A stretch of DNA of 64,000 nucleotides from Nostoc parmelioides FACHB-3921 (GTDB taxonomy: Bacteria; Cyanobacteriota; Cyanobacteriia; Cyanobacteriales; Nostocaceae): assembly GCF_014696625.1 (NCBI RefSeq), contig NZ_JACJQL010000004.1, forward strand, positions 165,870-229,869, given 5' to 3'. A model generated the notes under the pieces. That model was not told the origin of the DNA. It worked only from the letters and a program-made list of their open reading frames with translations, and searched no databases. A program made the translations under genes and the position numbers. Below are positions 53,962 through 63,582 of the stretch, piece after piece. Within the stretch, counting starts at the first letter, position 1; the number at the start of each line of letters is the position of its first letter.

Positions 53962-54438
53962 ATGAAGAAGACTGTACTGGTGATTGGATATGGTAATGAT
54001 TTGCGGAGTGATGACGGTATCGGACAACGGATAGCGAATGAAGTAGCGTCCTGGCGCTTACCATCTGTTGAATCTCTTGCAGTTCATCAACTCACCCCTG
54101 ATTTAGCGGACTCACTAGCAAGTGTTGACTTGGCTATTTTTATTGATGCTTGTTTGCCAGTACATGGTTTTGATGTCAAAGTGCAGTCACTCTTCGCTGC
54201 TGGCGATATTGATAGTAATGTACATACAGGTGATCCACGATCGCTTTTAGGTTTAACAAAAGCCATCTACGGTAATTGTCCAACAGCTTGGTGGGTAACG
54301 GTTCCAGGCGTTAACTTTGAAATAGGCGATCGCTTTTCACGCACTGCGGAAACCGGGAAGGCGATCGCTTTAGTTAAAATTATTCAAATACTTGACAAAG
54401 TGAAAAATTTATGGTTTGACGTTGGAGCGGTAGCGTAA
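53962..54438 (+). CDS. hoxW: Hydrogenase maturation protease
   Basis: Endopeptidase of 158 residues that removes the C-terminal extension of the large subunit after nickel insertion. Features: VIGYGNDLRSDDGIGQR (motif with metal-sensing acidic residue), IFIDACLP with an Asp, and VHTGDP with the metal-ligand His. The HoxW assignment, rather than HupW, rests on its position a few kb from hoxH and on overall pattern. It lies downstream of hppD with its own spacer containing repeats. Confidence 0.82.
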   Translation: MKKTVLVIGYGNDLRSDDGIGQRIANEVASWRLPSVESLAVHQLTPDLADSLASVDLAIFIDACLPVHGFDVKVQSLFAAGDIDSNVHTGDPRSLLGLTKAIYGNCPTAWWVTVPGVNFEIGDRFSRTAETGKAIALVKIIQILDKVKNLWFDVGAVA

Positions 54439-54580
54439 TTGATAAATTCTCATTTACGATTCGTGATTGATAATTCCTAATTTAAAAATTCAAATTTTAT
54501 CTAGATTTAGAGGTTTGAAACTCTTGTTAAACTCTAGGAAATAGGCAAAAGATAGACAAAACAAAATATTCCAACGCAGG

Positions 54581-54655
54581 TAATTCGTAATTAATAATGC
54601 CCTAGAAGATAGTTGCGCCCACTTAATTGGTGACTACAAACTTAATTACGAATTA
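54581..54655. repeat. 14-bp inverted repeat before the acyl-CoA synthetase fusion gene
   Basis: TAATTCGTAATTAA (54581-54594) and its perfect complement (54642-54655), close to a GAATTAC heptamer repeat. It may form a hairpin just upstream of the ribosome binding site GGAGG (54671-54675). Confidence 0.6.
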
Positions 54656-54680
54656 CGAATTAGATTATTTGGAGGTATAG

Positions 54681-57428
54681 ATGCAAAAATCTCTCAAGCC
54701 AAGCAGTGACCGTACCTCTGATATATTGCAGGCAGAGAAGTTAAATCCCCTGGATGCCATCTTTGCTCCCCAAAGTGTCGCCATCGTTGGTGCTAGTGAA
54801 AAAGTGGGTAGTGTAGGACGCACCATCTTATGGAACTTGATTAGTAACCCCTTTGGCGGGACTGTTTTCCCCGTCAATCCTAAACGCCATAGTGTTTTGG
54901 GAATTAAAGCCTACCCTTCAATTGCGGCGATTCCCGAAACCGTAGATTTGGCAATTATTGCTACCCCCGCACCCACAGTACCGGGGATTATTTCTGAGTG
55001 TGTCGATGCAGGCGTGCAAGGAGTAATTATTATTTCTGCTGGTTTTAAAGAAGCTGGTGCAGAAGGTATAGCTTTAGAACAGCAGATTTTAGCAGAAGCG
55101 CGACGCGGTAACATTCGCATCATTGGCCCGAACTGCTTGGGTGTGATGAGTCCCCGCACTGGACTAAATGCCACCTTCGCCAGTTCTATGGCGCGTTCTG
55201 GAAATGTGGGTTTTCTCAGTCAAAGTGGCGCACTGTGTACCGCTATTCTTGATTGGAGTGTGCGGGAAAATGTGGGTTTTAGTGCCTTTGTTTCCATTGG
55301 CTCAATGCTAGATGTGGGTTGGGGCGACCTGATTTATTATCTTGGGGATGACCCCCAGACTAAAAGTATAGTCATATATATGGAATCAATTGGTGATGCG
55401 CGGTCTTTCATTTCTGCGGCGCGAGAAGTAGCACTCACCAAACCAATAATTGTGATTAAAGCCGGACGTACAGAAGCCGCCGCCAAAGCAGCCGCGTCTC
55501 ATACCGGTGCATTGGCGGGAAGTGATGCTGTATTAGATGCAGCTTTCCGGCGTTGTGGGGTGTTGCGGGTAAATAGTATTTCCGATTTGTTCGATATGGC
55601 GGAAGTATTGGCAAAACAACCCCGCCCCAAAGGCCCACGACTGACAATTTTGACTAATGCCGGCGGGCCGGGAGTCCTGGCGACAGATGCTTTAATTGAG
55701 ACTGGCGGCGAAATTGCCCCCATTTCCCCAGAAACAATTACTTCCCTTGACCAAATCTTACCTACACACTGGAGTCACGCCAACCCAATAGATATTCTCG
55801 GTGACGCTGACCCCCAACGCTACACCCAAGCTTTAGAAATCGCAGCCAAAGACCCTAATAGTGATGGTTTATTGGTGATTCTCACTCCCCAAGCCATGAC
55901 AGACCCCACCCAAACGGCGGAACAGTTGAAACCCTACGCCCAAATTGCTGGTAAACCCATCTTGGCGAGTTGGATGGGGGGCGCAGATGTGGCTACGGGA
56001 GAAGTGATTCTTAATCGTCAACGTATCCCTACTTATGCTTACCCAGATACGGCGGCGCGGGTGTTTAGTTATATGTGGCAATCCAGCTACAACCTGCGCG
56101 GTATCTACGAAACGCCTGTATTACCTGTAGAGACTACATCTGGTTTACCAGACCGTCATTTAGTAGAGAATATTATCTCCACAGCTCGTCAGGCAAAACG
56201 GACAATTCTAACTGAATATGAGTCCAAGCAGATTTTAGCAGCCTATGGCATCCCGATTGTGGCTACTTGTGTCGCTAAAAGTGAGGATGAGGCTATTAAA
56301 TGTGCGGAGAGTATTGGTTATCCTGTCGTTGTCAAACTTTATTCCCACACAATTACCCATAAAACTGATGTGGGTGGTGTCCAGTTAAACCTCCCCGATG
56401 CAGACGCAGTACGCCGGGCTTATCGGATGATTGCTGAATCTGTGGAACAGAAAGTGGGTAGTGAACATTTCTTAGGTGTGACTGTCCAGCCAATGGTAAA
56501 AACAGACGGCTACGAATTGATTATTGGGAGTAGCCTTGACCCACAATTTGGGCCAGTATTGTTGTTTGGTGCTGGCGGACAACTAGTCGAAGTATTTCAA
56601 GATCGAGCGATCGCCCTTCCTCCCCTCAATAGTACATTGGCACGGCGCATGATGGAACACACCAAGATTTACAAAGCCCTCAAAGGTGTGCGGGGAAGGC
56701 AAAGTGTCGATATGGAAGGACTCGAACAACTGATGGTAGCGTTTAGTCAGTTGGTAGTCGAACAGCGTTGGATTAAAGAAATTGATATTAATCCCTTGCT
56801 GGCTTCACCTATGGGTGAAAATTCTTCACTGATTGCGCTAGATGCGCGGGTGGTACTACATGAACCAGATGTTACAGAAAACCAACTACCAAAATTAGCA
56901 ATTCGACCTTACCCTACCCAATATGTAGAACAGTGGGCAATGAAAGACGGGACTCCCGTAACAATCCGTCCGATTCGTCCCGAAGATGAGCCTTTATTAG
57001 TGCAATTCCACAAGACACTTTCCGAAGAAAGCGTTTATTTCCGTTACTTCCACCTGATGAAACTGAGTCATCGCATCACCCACGAACGACTCACCCGCAT
57101 CTGCTTTATTGACTATGACCGAGAAATGGCTTTGGTAATAGAATCTCAAGGGGAAATTTTGGCAGTTGGTAGGTTAAGTAAACTGCATGGTACAAAGACA
57201 GCCGAGTTTGCTATGTTAGTAAGCGATCGCTATCAATGTCAGGGTTTAGGTGCAGAGTTATTGCGGCGCTTGCTGCAAATAGGACGCGATGAGCAAATCG
57301 AACGCATCACGGCTGACATCCTCGCTGATAATTATGGGATGCAGCGAGTGTGCGAAAAGCTAGGTTTTAAACTAGAACGGACTACAGAAGCAAGTGTTAT
57401 GAAAGCGGAATTGGTTATTGGTCATTAG
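54681..57428 (+). CDS. ADP-forming acyl-CoA synthetase fused to a GNAT acetyltransferase
   Basis: Protein of 915 residues. Order: CoA-binding domain (about 25-150, [14 protein letters not shown]), succinyl-CoA-ligase-like domain with the phospho-His region [15 protein letters not shown] (about 270), an ATP-grasp domain (about 500-730, with [12 protein letters not shown]), and a C-terminal GNAT domain (about 755-905, [16 protein letters not shown]). Such fusions act as protein lysine acetyltransferases (Pat type) or as acetyl-CoA synthetases. Here both key His residues of a working ligase are present, so catalytic ligase function is plausible. GGAGG precedes the ATG. Confidence 0.9.
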   Translation: MQKSLKPSSDRTSDILQAEKLNPLDAIFAPQSVAIVGASEKVGSVGRTILWNLISNPFGGTVFPVNPKRHSVLGIKAYPSIAAIPETVDLAIIATPAPTVPGIISECVDAGVQGVIIISAGFKEAGAEGIALEQQILAEARRGNIRIIGPNCLGVMSPRTGLNATFASSMARSGNVGFLSQSGALCTAILDWSVRENVGFSAFVSIGSMLDVGWGDLIYYLGDDPQTKSIVIYMESIGDARSFISAAREVALTKPIIVIKAGRTEAAAKAAASHTGALAGSDAVLDAAFRRCGVLRVNSISDLFDMAEVLAKQPRPKGPRLTILTNAGGPGVLATDALIETGGEIAPISPETITSLDQILPTHWSHANPIDILGDADPQRYTQALEIAAKDPNSDGLLVILTPQAMTDPTQTAEQLKPYAQIAGKPILASWMGGADVATGEVILNRQRIPTYAYPDTAARVFSYMWQSSYNLRGIYETPVLPVETTSGLPDRHLVENIISTARQAKRTILTEYESKQILAAYGIPIVATCVAKSEDEAIKCAESIGYPVVVKLYSHTITHKTDVGGVQLNLPDADAVRRAYRMIAESVEQKVGSEHFLGVTVQPMVKTDGYELIIGSSLDPQFGPVLLFGAGGQLVEVFQDRAIALPPLNSTLARRMMEHTKIYKALKGVRGRQSVDMEGLEQLMVAFSQLVVEQRWIKEIDINPLLASPMGENSSLIALDARVVLHEPDVTENQLPKLAIRPYPTQYVEQWAMKDGTPVTIRPIRPEDEPLLVQFHKTLSEESVYFRYFHLMKLSHRITHERLTRICFIDYDREMALVIESQGEILAVGRLSKLHGTKTAEFAMLVSDRYQCQGLGAELLRRLLQIGRDEQIERITADILADNYGMQRVCEKLGFKLERTTEASVMKAELVIGH

Positions 57429-57456
57429 TCAACAGTCAACAGTCAACAGTCAACAG
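57427..57456. repeat. STRR, GTCAACA heptamers
   Basis: Four copies after the stop codon of the synthetase fusion gene. Confidence 0.85.
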
Positions 57457-57549
57457 TTCTCTTCTTTGTAAACTATTGTTACTTACTGATAGGAGAGAGA
57501 ATGTAGTTTTTGTAGTATAAAGTTGCTGTAATCAGCTAATACTACAAAA

Positions 57550-58437
57550 ATGTTGCGATATCGATTTAAACGCTCATTCTCAAGTGATCTTAACTTAAGC
57601 GACACCATAGGCGATCGCCTTTTTGACTTGATGGAAGCCACATTCCCTGGACTTAATGATTTAGCGGAATGTGGCAGAAAATTAGGCGCGCCCTGGGAAA
57701 AGGCTTCAACTCCGTTCATTCGCTTTCATGATGATGTAGCTATTACCCATGTAGGTGTATTAGAAATCCCTATGGTAATTTTGGGACAAAAGGTGACAGT
57801 TGGTGGAATCCACGGAGTAGCTACCCGTGAGGGATTTCGGAGACGAGGCTATTACCGGGAGGTGATGGAGGAAGTTCTGGAATATTGCGACCAAATTTAT
57901 GAAACTTTAGTATTAACAACACCGGAACCAGAGTATTATTTACCTTTTGGTTTTCGGGTTGTCGAAGAATACATTTTTCATGTGCAGTGTAGTTCCAAAG
58001 GTAATATAAATGGCTGGAGAATCCTTGATTTTTCAGACAAGGAAGATTTAACATTACTCCATAGACTTTTGGAAACACGCGCACCAGTTTCTCATGTAGT
58101 TGGGGTAGTGAATGAAAAGCCTGTATTCTTTGTCAACGAAGGCAGTAGAGATTTATATTATGCAGAAGATTTAGACTTAATCGCTTGTATGGAGATAGAA
58201 GGCGAAAAATTGCATATTTTTGATTTAGTCTCACCCAAAATATGCTCATTAAAAGATATATTGTCTAGAATACCTCAATTAATTACAGAAGTAATCATTT
58301 ACTTTCATCCAGAACTACTTGATGTTGAGAATGTACAACTATTTCCTCATAAATTAGAGGACACAGTGTTAATGGTGCGTGGGAAATTCGCAGCTGAAGG
58401 TGAGAAATTTATGCTACCGCGTTCTGCAAGGTGTTAG
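57550..58437 (+). CDS. GNAT-family N-acetyltransferase
   Basis: Protein of 295 residues. The acetyl-CoA binding motif GVATREGFRRRGYYREVMEE lies near residues 94-113 and LTTPEPEYYLPFGFRVVEEY near 125-145, then an Eis-like C-terminal part without clear motifs. The target is unknown. It stands downstream of the synthetase/GNAT fusion but with a 120-base gap and an STRR between. Confidence 0.82.
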   Translation: MLRYRFKRSFSSDLNLSDTIGDRLFDLMEATFPGLNDLAECGRKLGAPWEKASTPFIRFHDDVAITHVGVLEIPMVILGQKVTVGGIHGVATREGFRRRGYYREVMEEVLEYCDQIYETLVLTTPEPEYYLPFGFRVVEEYIFHVQCSSKGNINGWRILDFSDKEDLTLLHRLLETRAPVSHVVGVVNEKPVFFVNEGSRDLYYAEDLDLIACMEIEGEKLHIFDLVSPKICSLKDILSRIPQLITEVIIYFHPELLDVENVQLFPHKLEDTVLMVRGKFAAEGEKFMLPRSARC

Positions 58438-58558
58438 GACGGAGGGATTGCGTAAGTTTCCTGGAGCTAATATATTTACTAGTGCTTTTTTACTCTAACT
58501 AGAAAGATAATATAACCAGGTACGAGGAAAACGAACAACTCATATTTAAGGAGTTTTG

Positions 58559-59116
58559 ATGACTGAACGTCTTACCAGTGCAGTAAATTCACTAATAACA
58601 AAACTATCACGACGAAATACGCTTTTGTGGCTTGGGGGTAGTGGACTAGGTACTGGTTTTCTTCTCGGAACACAAAAAGGAGTAATGGCTACATCCCGAC
58701 AGAAAAAAGAGGTGCAATTGGTGAACCCACCAACGTTATATGATGCGACCCGAAACGGTTATAGTCATATAGCTGTGACACCAGCCAATTCCAGAACTGT
58801 CTATATTTCTGGTCAATTTGGTTCGGATTTGCAAGGAAATCTTGTCTCCCCTGAGTTTGAACCACAGTTAATCAGGGCTTTTCAGAACCTCCGCTTTGCC
58901 TTAGAAGCAGTTGGTGCAAAACCCAGCGATGTTGTAAAAACCACTGTACTTATAGTTGATCACACTCAAGATAAATTGATTCCCTTAGGGAGACAAATTC
59001 AAAATCTATGGCCGTTGAAACCACCAGCCAACACCCTCATTCCCGTTCCTAGACTTGCACTTGACGGAATGTTATTTGAAATTGATGCTTATGCGGTGAT
59101 TCCAGAGAAAGATTAA
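58559..59116 (+). CDS. RidA-like protein with a twin-arginine signal
   Basis: Protein of 185 residues from the ATG at 58559 (AAGGAG upstream; a TTG sits three bases earlier). Residues 18-45 form a Tat-type signal: SRRNTLLWLGGSG followed by a Gly/Leu core. The remainder (about 60-183) is a RidA/YjgF domain with RxVYISGQ-like TVYISGQFG, the RidA arginine position in VPRLALDG, and Glu in LFEIDAYA, so the imine-hydrolase residues are kept. Usual RidA proteins are cytosolic, so export is odd. Confidence 0.8.
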   Translation: MTERLTSAVNSLITKLSRRNTLLWLGGSGLGTGFLLGTQKGVMATSRQKKEVQLVNPPTLYDATRNGYSHIAVTPANSRTVYISGQFGSDLQGNLVSPEFEPQLIRAFQNLRFALEAVGAKPSDVVKTTVLIVDHTQDKLIPLGRQIQNLWPLKPPANTLIPVPRLALDGMLFEIDAYAVIPEKD

Positions 59117-59187
59117 TTAATATACAAGGGTGTAAGGGTGTCAGAGTTCTCAATAGTAAACCCCTAAACCCCCAAAGCCCTACACCC

Positions 59188-60651
59188 CTATACCCCTAAT
59201 TTTCCTCGCCACACTTGATTAACAACACTTCCATCTGCTGCAACTAATTGAATGTGCAATGGCATTTGTCCGGCTGCATGGGTGGAACAACTTAAACAGG
59301 GGTCAAAAGCCCGGATTCCTGCTTCTACACGATTGAGCATTCCTTCAAGAATTTCTGTACCTTGAATGAAATGTCGAGCGATTTGGGCGACTGTGCGATT
59401 CATTGCTAAATTATTTTGACCAGTAGCAATAATTAAATTGACTTTTTGCAGCAAGCCATTTTCATCGACTTGATAATGATGAAATAATGTACCCCTTGGT
59501 GCTTCACTTACACCAACTGCTTCTAATTGGTTAACACCGGCTTCGGAACGCAATCGATTTGATAAAATATCTGGGTCGTCAAGTAAGATTTCAATGTGTT
59601 CTATACAAGCCAAAATTTCGATTAAACGAGCATAGTGGTAGAAAAACGATGATTTGGCTGTACCTGAAGTCAGTTCGCGGAATTCTCGCAATTCACGGTC
59701 TGCTAAAGTTGTTCCGATATGACTGCAAATATTGAGACGCGCTAGTGGCCCGACTCGATACATTCCGCTATCTATGCGACATTGGTCATGTTGGTCAGGA
59801 TAGCCTAAAGGTCGATAATAAGGTGATTTTAAATAAGAGTCTGGTTGGACGGCTTCGCCAATAAATTCTTGATAACGTGTGGGGTCTAGTTTATCCGCAA
59901 TGATATTACCTGCACTATCCACAAAACGAATATATCCGTCGTAAGTTTCCCATAAGCCATCAGGTGTAACTAAACCCATAAACAAGCTGGGGAAGTTACC
60001 AAAAGTCTGCACCTCCTTTTCATAATCTTTGAGCAGTTTCTTGAATCTATCCAACGCATCCAAGGCAATAGTCCGGGCTTCAGGAATGCGTTCTTGTATG
60101 TGAGTGCGTCCTTCAGCAGAAAGGGGTTCTCGCACACCACCAGGAACAGCCCAAGCCGGGTGAATCTTTGCTCCTCCCAAGACTTCAATTATTTCTTGTC
60201 CAAATTGGCGCAGACGAATACCACCACGGGCGAGTTCTGGTTGAGCTGCAATTAACCCGAAAATATTGCGATTTTGGGGGTCACTATCCATTCCCAGCAA
60301 TAAATCTGGGGCGGTGAGGTGAAAGAAACTCAGTGCATGGGATTGGAGGATTTGCCCCAAATTCATCAGCCGGCGGAGTTTAGTGGCTGTTGGGGGTATG
60401 GTAACAGATAAAATGCGATCGCCTGCTTTTGCAGAAGCCAACAAGTGACTCACCGGACAAATACCACAAATCCGCGCTGTAATTCCCGGCATTTCCCACA
60501 AAGGACGACCCTCACAAAACTTTTCAAACCCACGAAATTCTGTGACATGAAAACGCGCATCGCTCACTTGTCCAGTATCGTCCAAGTAAATACTAATCTT
60601 GGCATGACCTTCAATGCGGGTAACGGGGTCGATGACGATTCGTTTAGACAT
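59188..60651 (-). CDS. hoxH: Bidirectional NiFe-hydrogenase large subunit
   Basis: NiFe active-site subunit of 487 residues in the NAD(P)-linked bidirectional hydrogenase HoxEFUYH. Nickel/iron Cys pairs: [10 protein letters not shown] near the N-terminus and [12 protein letters not shown] near the C-terminus. The tail after His ([10 protein letters not shown] and on) is the extension removed by the protease, expected to be HoxW. The N-terminal block [14 protein letters not shown] is typical. The last gene of the leftward hox group, 85 bases after the CBS gene, with an STRR between. Confidence 0.97.
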   Translation of the reverse strand: MSKRIVIDPVTRIEGHAKISIYLDDTGQVSDARFHVTEFRGFEKFCEGRPLWEMPGITARICGICPVSHLLASAKAGDRILSVTIPPTATKLRRLMNLGQILQSHALSFFHLTAPDLLLGMDSDPQNRNIFGLIAAQPELARGGIRLRQFGQEIIEVLGGAKIHPAWAVPGGVREPLSAEGRTHIQERIPEARTIALDALDRFKKLLKDYEKEVQTFGNFPSLFMGLVTPDGLWETYDGYIRFVDSAGNIIADKLDPTRYQEFIGEAVQPDSYLKSPYYRPLGYPDQHDQCRIDSGMYRVGPLARLNICSHIGTTLADRELREFRELTSGTAKSSFFYHYARLIEILACIEHIEILLDDPDILSNRLRSEAGVNQLEAVGVSEAPRGTLFHHYQVDENGLLQKVNLIIATGQNNLAMNRTVAQIARHFIQGTEILEGMLNRVEAGIRAFDPCLSCSTHAAGQMPLHIQLVAADGSVVNQVWRGKLGV

Positions 60652-60662
60652 AGAGATTGGGG

Positions 60663-60698
60663 ACGGTTGACTGTTGACTGTTGACTGTTGACTGTTAA
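60663..60698. repeat. STRR, GTTGACT heptamers
   Basis: About four copies between hoxH and the CBS-domain gene. Confidence 0.85.
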
Positions 60699-60736
60699 CT
60701 CAGTACTCATCACTCCTAAGTTTTACAGTTTATCAA

Positions 60737-61336
60737 TCAGGCTTCTAAGGGTTCTGGGTATTCGTCGCAGTAATCTTCAAAGGCGGTTTTGCTAACTTTT
60801 TCGGCGCGTTGGTGTGCTATTTCTGCCTGCATTTCTTCAACTGCATCCCAGGCGGCGGCGCACTCTTCAGAATTAATCCCTTTTTGAGTGCAGACAGCAC
60901 GAGCTTTGATAATTTCGTCTTGTAATTGTTGTTCTAGGAGAATGTTGTAAGGCTGTTCGAGGAAGTCACTCTGAGCCAAAATATCAGTCAGAGAGATAAT
61001 ACCTCGCAAATCGCCTTGAATCACAGGCGCTCTGTGGAGACCGTAATCAGCAAATAATCGAGCTACGTACTCTAAACCAAGGTCGGGATTGATAGCAATA
61101 CAAGGCTTGCTCATGACTTCGTAGACTCTTATTTTATGAGGGTCCTTACCATAGGCAATGACTTTATAAACAATATCGCTCTCACTAATAATGCCGTAAG
61201 CATCTTGTTCGTGGCGACGGTCTACAATTAGCGCCCGCCAATCTCTGGCGCGCATTAATTTCACAGCTTCAGCTACAGTTGCGGAACTACGAATAGTAGC
61301 CACATCTTTAGTCATAACGTCTGATGCTTTTAACAT
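60737..61336 (-). CDS. CBS-domain protein in the hox cluster
   Basis: Protein of 199 residues with two CBS motifs (about 5-60 and 70-130: VMTKDVATIRSSATVAEA and VMSKPCIAINPDLGLEY), followed by a helical C-terminal part with an acidic end. CBS pairs usually bind adenine nucleotides. Its place between hoxY and hoxH suggests a regulatory or assembly role for the hydrogenase, inferred from position only. Confidence 0.9.
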   Translation of the reverse strand: MLKASDVMTKDVATIRSSATVAEAVKLMRARDWRALIVDRRHEQDAYGIISESDIVYKVIAYGKDPHKIRVYEVMSKPCIAINPDLGLEYVARLFADYGLHRAPVIQGDLRGIISLTDILAQSDFLEQPYNILLEQQLQDEIIKARAVCTQKGINSEECAAAWDAVEEMQAEIAHQRAEKVSKTAFEDYCDEYPEPLEA

Positions 61337-61467
61337 AATTACCCTGGGAGTAAGTAGAATGGCGTAAATATTTTTAAATTTTTAATTGGGATAAGGTAGG
61401 GGGCAGGGCGCAGGGGAGGCAGAGGAGCAGGGGAGCAAAGAAGAATACTATGAACTATTGACCAATC

Positions 61468-61498
61468 ACAACTGACAACTGACAACTGACAACTGACT
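61468..61498. repeat. STRR, TGACAAC heptamers
   Basis: Four copies of ACTGACA/TGACAAC next to the hoxY stop codon; an octamer repeat (AGGGGAGC) precedes it at about 61405-61435. Confidence 0.8.
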
Positions 61499-61500
61499 CA

Positions 61501-62046
61501 TTAGCCAAATTTGATAAATTCCCGCCCAGCTAAATGTGGTGTTTCGCCTTGTAATAGTGGTTCTAAAGCTGCTCGAATCCTAGTTGCTGAGGGTGGACAA
61601 CCTGGTAAATAAATATCTACTGGGACTACGGAATGTACAGGTGTCACTCTATCCAATAGAGGCGGCACGATTCCTGGCTCGTGGGGAATTTGGGGGTTAA
61701 TATCGGCGGCTTCGATGTAACAACGTTGTAAGACTGATTCAGCACTACCCAAGGGATTACGTAAGGCTGTGACGTTACCAGTTACTGCACAGTCACCGAA
61801 GGAAATTAATATTTGAGAACGTTCCCTGACAATTTTAATGGTGGTGAGATGTTCTTCATTAGCGATCGCACCTTCAACTAATACTACATCCACTCCCTCT
61901 GGATATTTCTTAATATCTGCAAAGGGACTAAAGACTATATCCGCCTGTGCAGCTAAATCAATCAGCCATTCGTCCAAATCCAGAAAGGACATATGACAGC
62001 CAGAACATCCACCTAACCATACTGTTGCTAATTTCAAGCGAGACAT
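61501..62046 (-). CDS. hoxY: Bidirectional NiFe-hydrogenase small subunit
   Basis: Small subunit of 181 residues carrying the proximal Fe-S cluster next to HoxH. The four ligating Cys are visible: GGCSGCH near residue 12-17, SFGDCAVTG near residue 88, and LPGCPPSATRI near residue 150. Length is right. HoxY lacks the C-terminal half typical of uptake hydrogenase small subunits, as usual. Confidence 0.95.
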   Translation of the reverse strand: MSRLKLATVWLGGCSGCHMSFLDLDEWLIDLAAQADIVFSPFADIKKYPEGVDVVLVEGAIANEEHLTTIKIVRERSQILISFGDCAVTGNVTALRNPLGSAESVLQRCYIEAADINPQIPHEPGIVPPLLDRVTPVHSVVPVDIYLPGCPPSATRIRAALEPLLQGETPHLAGREFIKFG

Positions 62047-62049
62047 AAT

Positions 62050-62079
62050 AATTCAAAATTCAAAATTCAAAATTCAAAA
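62050..62079. repeat. STRR, AATTCAA heptamers
   Basis: Four copies directly upstream of the hoxY start codon, where they take the place of a clear ribosome binding site. Confidence 0.85.
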
Positions 62080-62142
62080 AAGGTCATTAGTCAACAGTCC
62101 ATAGTCATTCTTTTTTACTTCCCCTGCCTCCCCACTCAGCAC

Positions 62143-62742
62143 TCATGACTCCCCATTCATGACTTTCTGCCAATCTTGAACTACCCGTTGGGGAACTGAA
62201 ATATTGATGGTATCGCTGGGTAAAGGAATACTTAAAACTAAGGGTTCTATAGATAGTTGGGGCAGTATATCTTTAAAGTCATACTGACCGATTGTTGGTG
62301 CTGGTGCTTCATCTAGGAAGACATCAGCAGCAGTTAAAACTTTACCTGTGGCGGTGGTAATCTTTAAGGGTTGGGGATGAAGTAACTCGGCAGAACCGGG
62401 AAAGCCCACGAGCCGCAGATTTACGGTTTGGGCTTGACCAGGATACACTTGCTTAAATAGGACAACCTGCCAAACGTGTCCTGATTGATCATCTAATTTT
62501 GTGAGTGAGCGATAAAGAATTTCTTTTGATGCTGCTTCTGACTGATTGACAGCAGCAATTACTGTTTGCGAGGTTAGGCTTCCTAAACCCAGGAATATAT
62601 ATAGTGTCAGCATCCCCAACAATAGCAGCCACCAAAACAGAGTTTTTAAAGAAGTGGGAGATAAGCACATCGACAATGGGAATCGAGTCTTCTTGTAGCT
62701 TCTGATTGTTGCTTGTCTGGTAGTTTTGCCCATCAGTTTCAC
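62143..62742 (-). CDS. DUF3122 membrane-anchored protein in the hox cluster
   Basis: Protein of 199 residues with one hydrophobic segment (about 35-58) acting as an uncleaved signal or anchor, and a beta-rich domain in the lumen or periplasm of DUF3122 type (LYRSLTKLDDQSGHVWQVVL, LRLVGFPGSAELLHP). Its role is not known. The position between hoxU and hoxY is striking; a role at the membrane in hydrogenase attachment is speculation. A start further downstream, at MCLSPTS, is possible. Confidence 0.78.
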   Translation of the reverse strand: MKLMGKTTRQATIRSYKKTRFPLSMCLSPTSLKTLFWWLLLLGMLTLYIFLGLGSLTSQTVIAAVNQSEAASKEILYRSLTKLDDQSGHVWQVVLFKQVYPGQAQTVNLRLVGFPGSAELLHPQPLKITTATGKVLTAADVFLDEAPAPTIGQYDFKDILPQLSIEPLVLSIPLPSDTINISVPQRVVQDWQKVMNGES

Positions 62743-62865
62743 CTCCTGGTTTTCTTAGAGATGAGGGAGAATTAGGAATTGGGACAAAGAGAGAGCCTTT
62801 AAGAAACGTCTCCCCTCCGCTCCCCGCTCCCTGCTCCCTTGCCTCTTCTCCTTCCCCATCTCTCT

Positions 62866-63582
62866 CTAAAGGTTCCATTGCTGTTTTTCCCGTGCTGTCA
62901 CTAAAAAATCGAGTTTGGCGCGATCGCGTTTCATTTCTCCAACACTAGAACCCTGGTAAAATATAGCTCCTGTGGGGCAAGCATTGACGCATTTACCGCA
63001 GGAAGTACAAGTGTCAGAGGTTCCCCAAGGTTGGCTGAGGTCGGTAATTACGTGAGAGTTTGTTCCCCTACCTGCCATATCCCAGGTGTGTGCGCCTTCG
63101 ATTTCATCACAAACACGGATGCAGCGAGTACAAAGTACACAACGGTTATGGTCAACACCAAAGCGATCGTGAGAAATATCAACTTTGCGGTTAGGGAAAT
63201 GGTATTCTAATCGCACATGATCCATACCCATTTCAATGGCTAAGTCTTGCAGTTCGCAATTACCATTAGCCACGCAAACCGAGCAAATGTGATTGCCCTC
63301 AGCAAAAAGCATTTCGACAATTGTACGACGGTATTTTTGTAGGCGATCGCTATTTGTGGAAACTTCCATCCCTTCGGCAACTTTCGTTACACAAGCAGGT
63401 AACAATTTGTTACTACCAGCAATTTCCACCAAACACAGCCGACAAGCACCCACATCACCAACCCCTTCTAGATGGCACAGTGTTGGAATATGAATTCCCG
63501 CCTCCTGCGCCGCCTGTAGTAAGGTTTCCTCCTCTTGAGCGCTAATGAGTTGGTCGTTAATTGTTAAAGTTTTGACTGACAT
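62866..63582 (-). CDS. hoxU: Bidirectional hydrogenase diaphorase subunit
   Basis: Fe-S electron-transfer subunit of 238 residues linking HoxYH to HoxF. A 2Fe-2S domain is at the N-terminus ([19 protein letters not shown] and LPAC), then the [12 protein letters not shown] region with a His (NHICSVC), and two 4Fe-4S motifs [13 protein letters not shown] and [14 protein letters not shown]. It is the first gene of the group on this strand; hoxF is not adjacent. A 17-base sequence 81 bases upstream of the start is shared exactly with nifJ. Confidence 0.96.
   Translation of the reverse strand: MSVKTLTINDQLISAQEEETLLQAAQEAGIHIPTLCHLEGVGDVGACRLCLVEIAGSNKLLPACVTKVAEGMEVSTNSDRLQKYRRTIVEMLFAEGNHICSVCVANGNCELQDLAIEMGMDHVRLEYHFPNRKVDISHDRFGVDHNRCVLCTRCIRVCDEIEGAHTWDMAGRGTNSHVITDLSQPWGTSDTCTSCGKCVNACPTGAIFYQGSSVGEMKRDRAKLDFLVTAREKQQWNL

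Noticed and set aside
42989..62079. STRR blocks considered as CRISPR arrays
   Set aside because: Units are 7-8 bp with no spacers and no cas genes are present.
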